The position numbers and the translations under genes were made by a program. A stretch of 64,000 bases of DNA. It comes from an uncultured Sphingomonadaceae bacterium (lineage in GTDB: Bacteria > Pseudomonadota > Alphaproteobacteria > Sphingomonadales > Sphingomonadaceae). Within the stretch, counting starts at the first letter, position 1. Every line of letters begins with the position of its first letter. Of this stretch, positions 62,342 through 64,000 are shown piece by piece. The stretch spans positions 1,268,064 through 1,332,063 of the forward strand of contig CANMVC010000002.1 in the NCBI GenBank assembly GCA_947501325.1, in the 5' to 3' direction. The notes under the pieces are model-generated. The model did not search any database. It worked only from the letters and a program-made list of their open reading frames with translations, and was not told the origin of the DNA.

Positions 62342-62647
62342 CTAATATGACCACCCCTTGATCGGAATCACGAGAAAGCCGTTAATCGGCAACACGATGA
62401 TACGGCTTGGCCCGCCCGGTGTTCCGTCACTCCCGGTGACCTCAACCCGCTTTCGGTTCCCGGCCGCGTCATATTCATAAACGGTTCCAAGACCGTCATT
62501 TGCGCCACCAGTCGTGGTTGTGCCAATCAACCGGCCCAGCGCATCATATTCGTATGTCGTCGTGCCTTGCGCCAACGCTGGAGGGACTGCGAATTGCATC
62601 ATCGTGCTGAGAGCCACTGTCAGTGTCATGATCTTAAAATACTGCAT
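62342..62647 (-). CDS. Mini YD-repeat protein, copy 2
   Basis: The 101-residue protein has a signal peptide (PPALA|QG) unrelated to that of copy 1, but the mature part is almost identical: TTYEYDALGRLIGTTT, VYEYDAAGNRKRVEVTG and SRIIVLPINGFLVIPIKG. At DNA level the two copies differ at many third positions, so selection holds the protein. AGGAT precedes ATG 62647 at good spacing; the frame is open to 62683. It heads cluster 2 together with the gene at 62696. Confidence 0.8.
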   Translation of the reverse strand: MQYFKIMTLTVALSTMMQFAVPPALAQGTTTYEYDALGRLIGTTTTGGANDGLGTVYEYDAAGNRKRVEVTGSDGTPGGPSRIIVLPINGFLVIPIKGWSY

Positions 62648-62695
62648 GATGAAATCCTGTTTGGCGGTGTTGCGCGTTGTCATGATGTTAAAACC

Positions 62696-63034
62696 TCACG
62701 TCGGCGGAAGCAGGGTGACATAACCGATCTTACAATAGCTTCCAGCTTCGAGGTTGCTGTAAATGATTACTGACTTGCCCGATGAATAAGCGAGCATCAG
62801 TGCTGAGGCGATTGCCTGATAATTGGGTTCAGTCGAGTTGAGATAAGCCCAGCTGGGCCCGGCTGTGCACATGGTAGGGAGGCTATGAAAATATACCCTG
62901 AAACCATAATTCGTACCTGATGGCTCAATATCTATTTGGATGACTTTCCCTGTGACGGCGCCATCCCATGCCAAGACCGGCGTGCTAATGAAAGTGAAAC
63001 AAGTTGCGATAAAGAGTCCAACCAATCTCATCAT
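62696..63034 (-). CDS. Small Sec-exported protein, group D-like, first gene of cluster 2
   Basis: The 112-residue protein has a signal peptide (STPVLA|WDG). The mature part: VTGKVIQIDIEPSGTNYGFR, VYFHSLPTMCTAGPSWAYL, NSTEPNYQAIASALMLAYSS as helix, VIIYSNLEAGSYC and IGYVTLLPP. It has the clearest form of the shared layout (C-x-W-Y-L before 'tePNY', helix, strand, Cys). I start at ATG 63034 (ATG 63031 also fits); the frame is open to 63139. Confidence 0.78.
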   Translation of the reverse strand: MMRLVGLFIATCFTFISTPVLAWDGAVTGKVIQIDIEPSGTNYGFRVYFHSLPTMCTAGPSWAYLNSTEPNYQAIASALMLAYSSGKSVIIYSNLEAGSYCKIGYVTLLPPT

Positions 63035-63139
63035 GAGAAGTTCGCTAGGCGCGGTGCGATAGCGCCAGCGGTGGTCGGAAAGGGAAGTATCTGAATGAAC
63101 CAGGACAGGAATAGAGATTGAGGCAGGAAAGTGTGACAA

Positions 63140-63459
63140 AATAGGAAGGTCAGTCTATCTAATATTTCTTTCAAGGTATAATAAATAATACCGCCATTAA
63201 CCGAAAATATCATCACAGCCCCCAATTACCTGAGAAATTTCTCATTAATATTTTCTTATGTCAATAGACTCAAAATATAATACCGGACTTATGACCTGAA
63301 CTATCGACCAGAATAGATTCGTCTTTTGGAATACAGAATATAATCCCCAATATTTTCAGATATTTATGTAGTTATTGAATATCAGGTATATATCCATTTC
63401 GGATACAAAATACTTGCTACGGCACTGTAAATCGGTGTTTGGATATCAATTATTCGGTC
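63140..63459. other. Gene-free, AT-rich stretch upstream of cluster 2
   Basis: This stretch of about 320 bases between the first cluster 2 gene and the TonB-like remnant is very AT-rich (63240-63400) and probably holds the cluster 2 promoter. I found no ORF with coding character, but worn N-terminal sequence of the remnant may extend into it. Confidence 0.35.
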
Positions 63460-63854
63460 GCTAAGGCAAGATCGTGAAAATGCTTCGCCGCCCGCGCAGG
63501 CTTGGCCGTAGCGCATCAAGGTACCGCGACTTGTTTCCAATAGCGCTGCTCCAAAACCGTTAAACGATTCAGGAGCCGAACAAGATAAAGTCTCATTTGG
63601 AAATAGGGACAGCGGCAGCTGAAAAGTCACATGCTTTTGAAATATCGGTCGCCAGTCTGCGAAAGCGCCTGCCTCGGGCAAAGGGAACGGCCCAATTATC
63701 AGTCGAGACGACTGCTGATGGCATGGTGAAATCAAGCGAGATTTTAGGCGGCAGCGCTTCACCGTAGGAGAAATTTTTTGGGCACAATGCAGCCATTGGT
63801 CAGAAGCTATCCCGTCTGGGCGCGGGCACTCGGGCAGTGTTACATTACTATTGA
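63460..63854 (+). pseudogene. Decayed second copy of the TonB-like gene
   Basis: On the plus strand, pieces in two frames match the TonB-like protein at 47983. They are RIKVPRLVSNSAAPKPLND (gene: RIKVPRLVSNISAPEPPAA), FEISVASLRKRLPRAKGTAQ (gene: FEQWVAGLRTRLPRAKGSVE) and LGGSASP-stop-EKFFGHNAAIGQ (gene: LGGSASPQVKFFVRNAAIGQ), ending in TGA 63854. There are stops (TAG before RIKV, TGA after the linker, TAG inside GGSASP) and a frameshift. The transmembrane part is not recognisable. The minus-strand ORFs here are shadows. Confidence 0.75.
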
Positions 63855-64000
63855 TCCGGCTAAATTAACAGCGGGATGCACCGCTAAAGTGCGGCGTATA
63901 GCCAAACTATCAGAGCTTTGCTTTTTCGGGCCGCGCTTTTGTGCCTTCAGGGTCCGGCCTGTCTGTTTTTCCAATTCCTTCAGCCAGCGATCATTGCCCA
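63840..64000 (-). CDS. C-terminus of an unrecognised protein, cut by window edge
   Basis: The reverse-strand frame from the edge to TAA 63842-63840 gives 52 residues starting GNDRWLKELEKQTGRTLKAQ and continuing KRGPKKQSSDSLAIRR. The lysine-rich, helix-like composition looks coding. I do not recognise the family. It overlaps the end of the TonB-like remnant by 15 bp. Its final 20 residues may derive from read-through into the remnant after an insertion. Confidence 0.5.
   Translation of the reverse strand, partial: GNDRWLKELEKQTGRTLKAQKRGPKKQSSDSLAIRRTLAVHPAVNLAGSIVM

Noticed and set aside
63382..63796. Two minus-strand ORFs (126 and 67 codons)
   Set aside because: Shadows of the decayed TonB-like gene, whose sense strand is plus; similar shadows lie opposite the intact copy at 48049-48364.

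Overview
The window reads as chromosomal DNA of a Gram-negative alphaproteobacterium, most likely a member of the Sphingomonadales (inference). The reasons are the PabB-PabC fusion, an S9 peptidase followed by a DUF2339 membrane protein, the LuxR-type HTH / DUF4199 / VOC trio, a short GspC-like protein in the type II secretion (T2SS) operon, and several TTG/GTG starts. I saw no tRNA, rRNA, CRISPR array or intact transposase. Both ends cut through genes (gloB on the left, an unrecognised C-terminus on the right).

Left part (1-33.5 kb): mostly ordinary metabolism. It holds a methylglyoxal set (gloB, gloA) around a membrane diguanylate cyclase, lipoproteins, two alpha/beta hydrolases, thrS - DUF305 lipoprotein - infC (with a rare ATA start), msrA, an aspartate-type aminotransferase, metY with a PhnA-like partner, pabBC, an S9 peptidase with DUF2339, a divergent LysR/zinc dehydrogenase pair, HTH-DUF4199-VOC, a decayed DUF1304 gene and a class C-type serine hydrolase. 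From 28.3 to 33.5 kb lies a complete-looking glucosylglycerate cycle: GT81 synthase, HAD phosphatase, GH13_18 phosphorylase and MOFRL glycerate kinase.

Right part (33.7-64 kb): an accessory island. A T2SS operon (gspE F G H I J L M C D K, 49.0-58.6 kb) sits between two clusters of small Sec-exported proteins of about 100-140 residues. I count 22 intact or nearly intact ones plus one pseudogene. Most share a layout: signal peptide, short strands, a Cys, a 'hpNY/tpeG' stretch leading into one amphipathic helix, then a second Cys and a final strand. The first small-protein gene follows gspK on the same strand by 40 bp. Each cluster carries a nearly identical mini YD-repeat protein. Cluster 1 also carries a two-gene RHS system in which both proteins have Sec signal peptides. 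The second ends in a deaminase-like toxin domain (HAE...CxxC) followed by an immunity candidate and then a displaced orphan toxin-tip/immunity pair. A TonB-like gene lies divergent from gspE, and a wrecked second copy lies at the far right edge.

My main hypothesis is that this is one T2SS-dependent secretion island. The T2SS would export the small disulfide-bonded proteins, the mini-YD proteins and the bipartite RHS toxin. The order of secondary structure in the small proteins recalls the OB-fold B subunits of AB5 toxins, which is only a pattern-level inference. Duplication, fusion by deletion, gene decay and shared signal peptides show that the small-protein arrays turn over rapidly.
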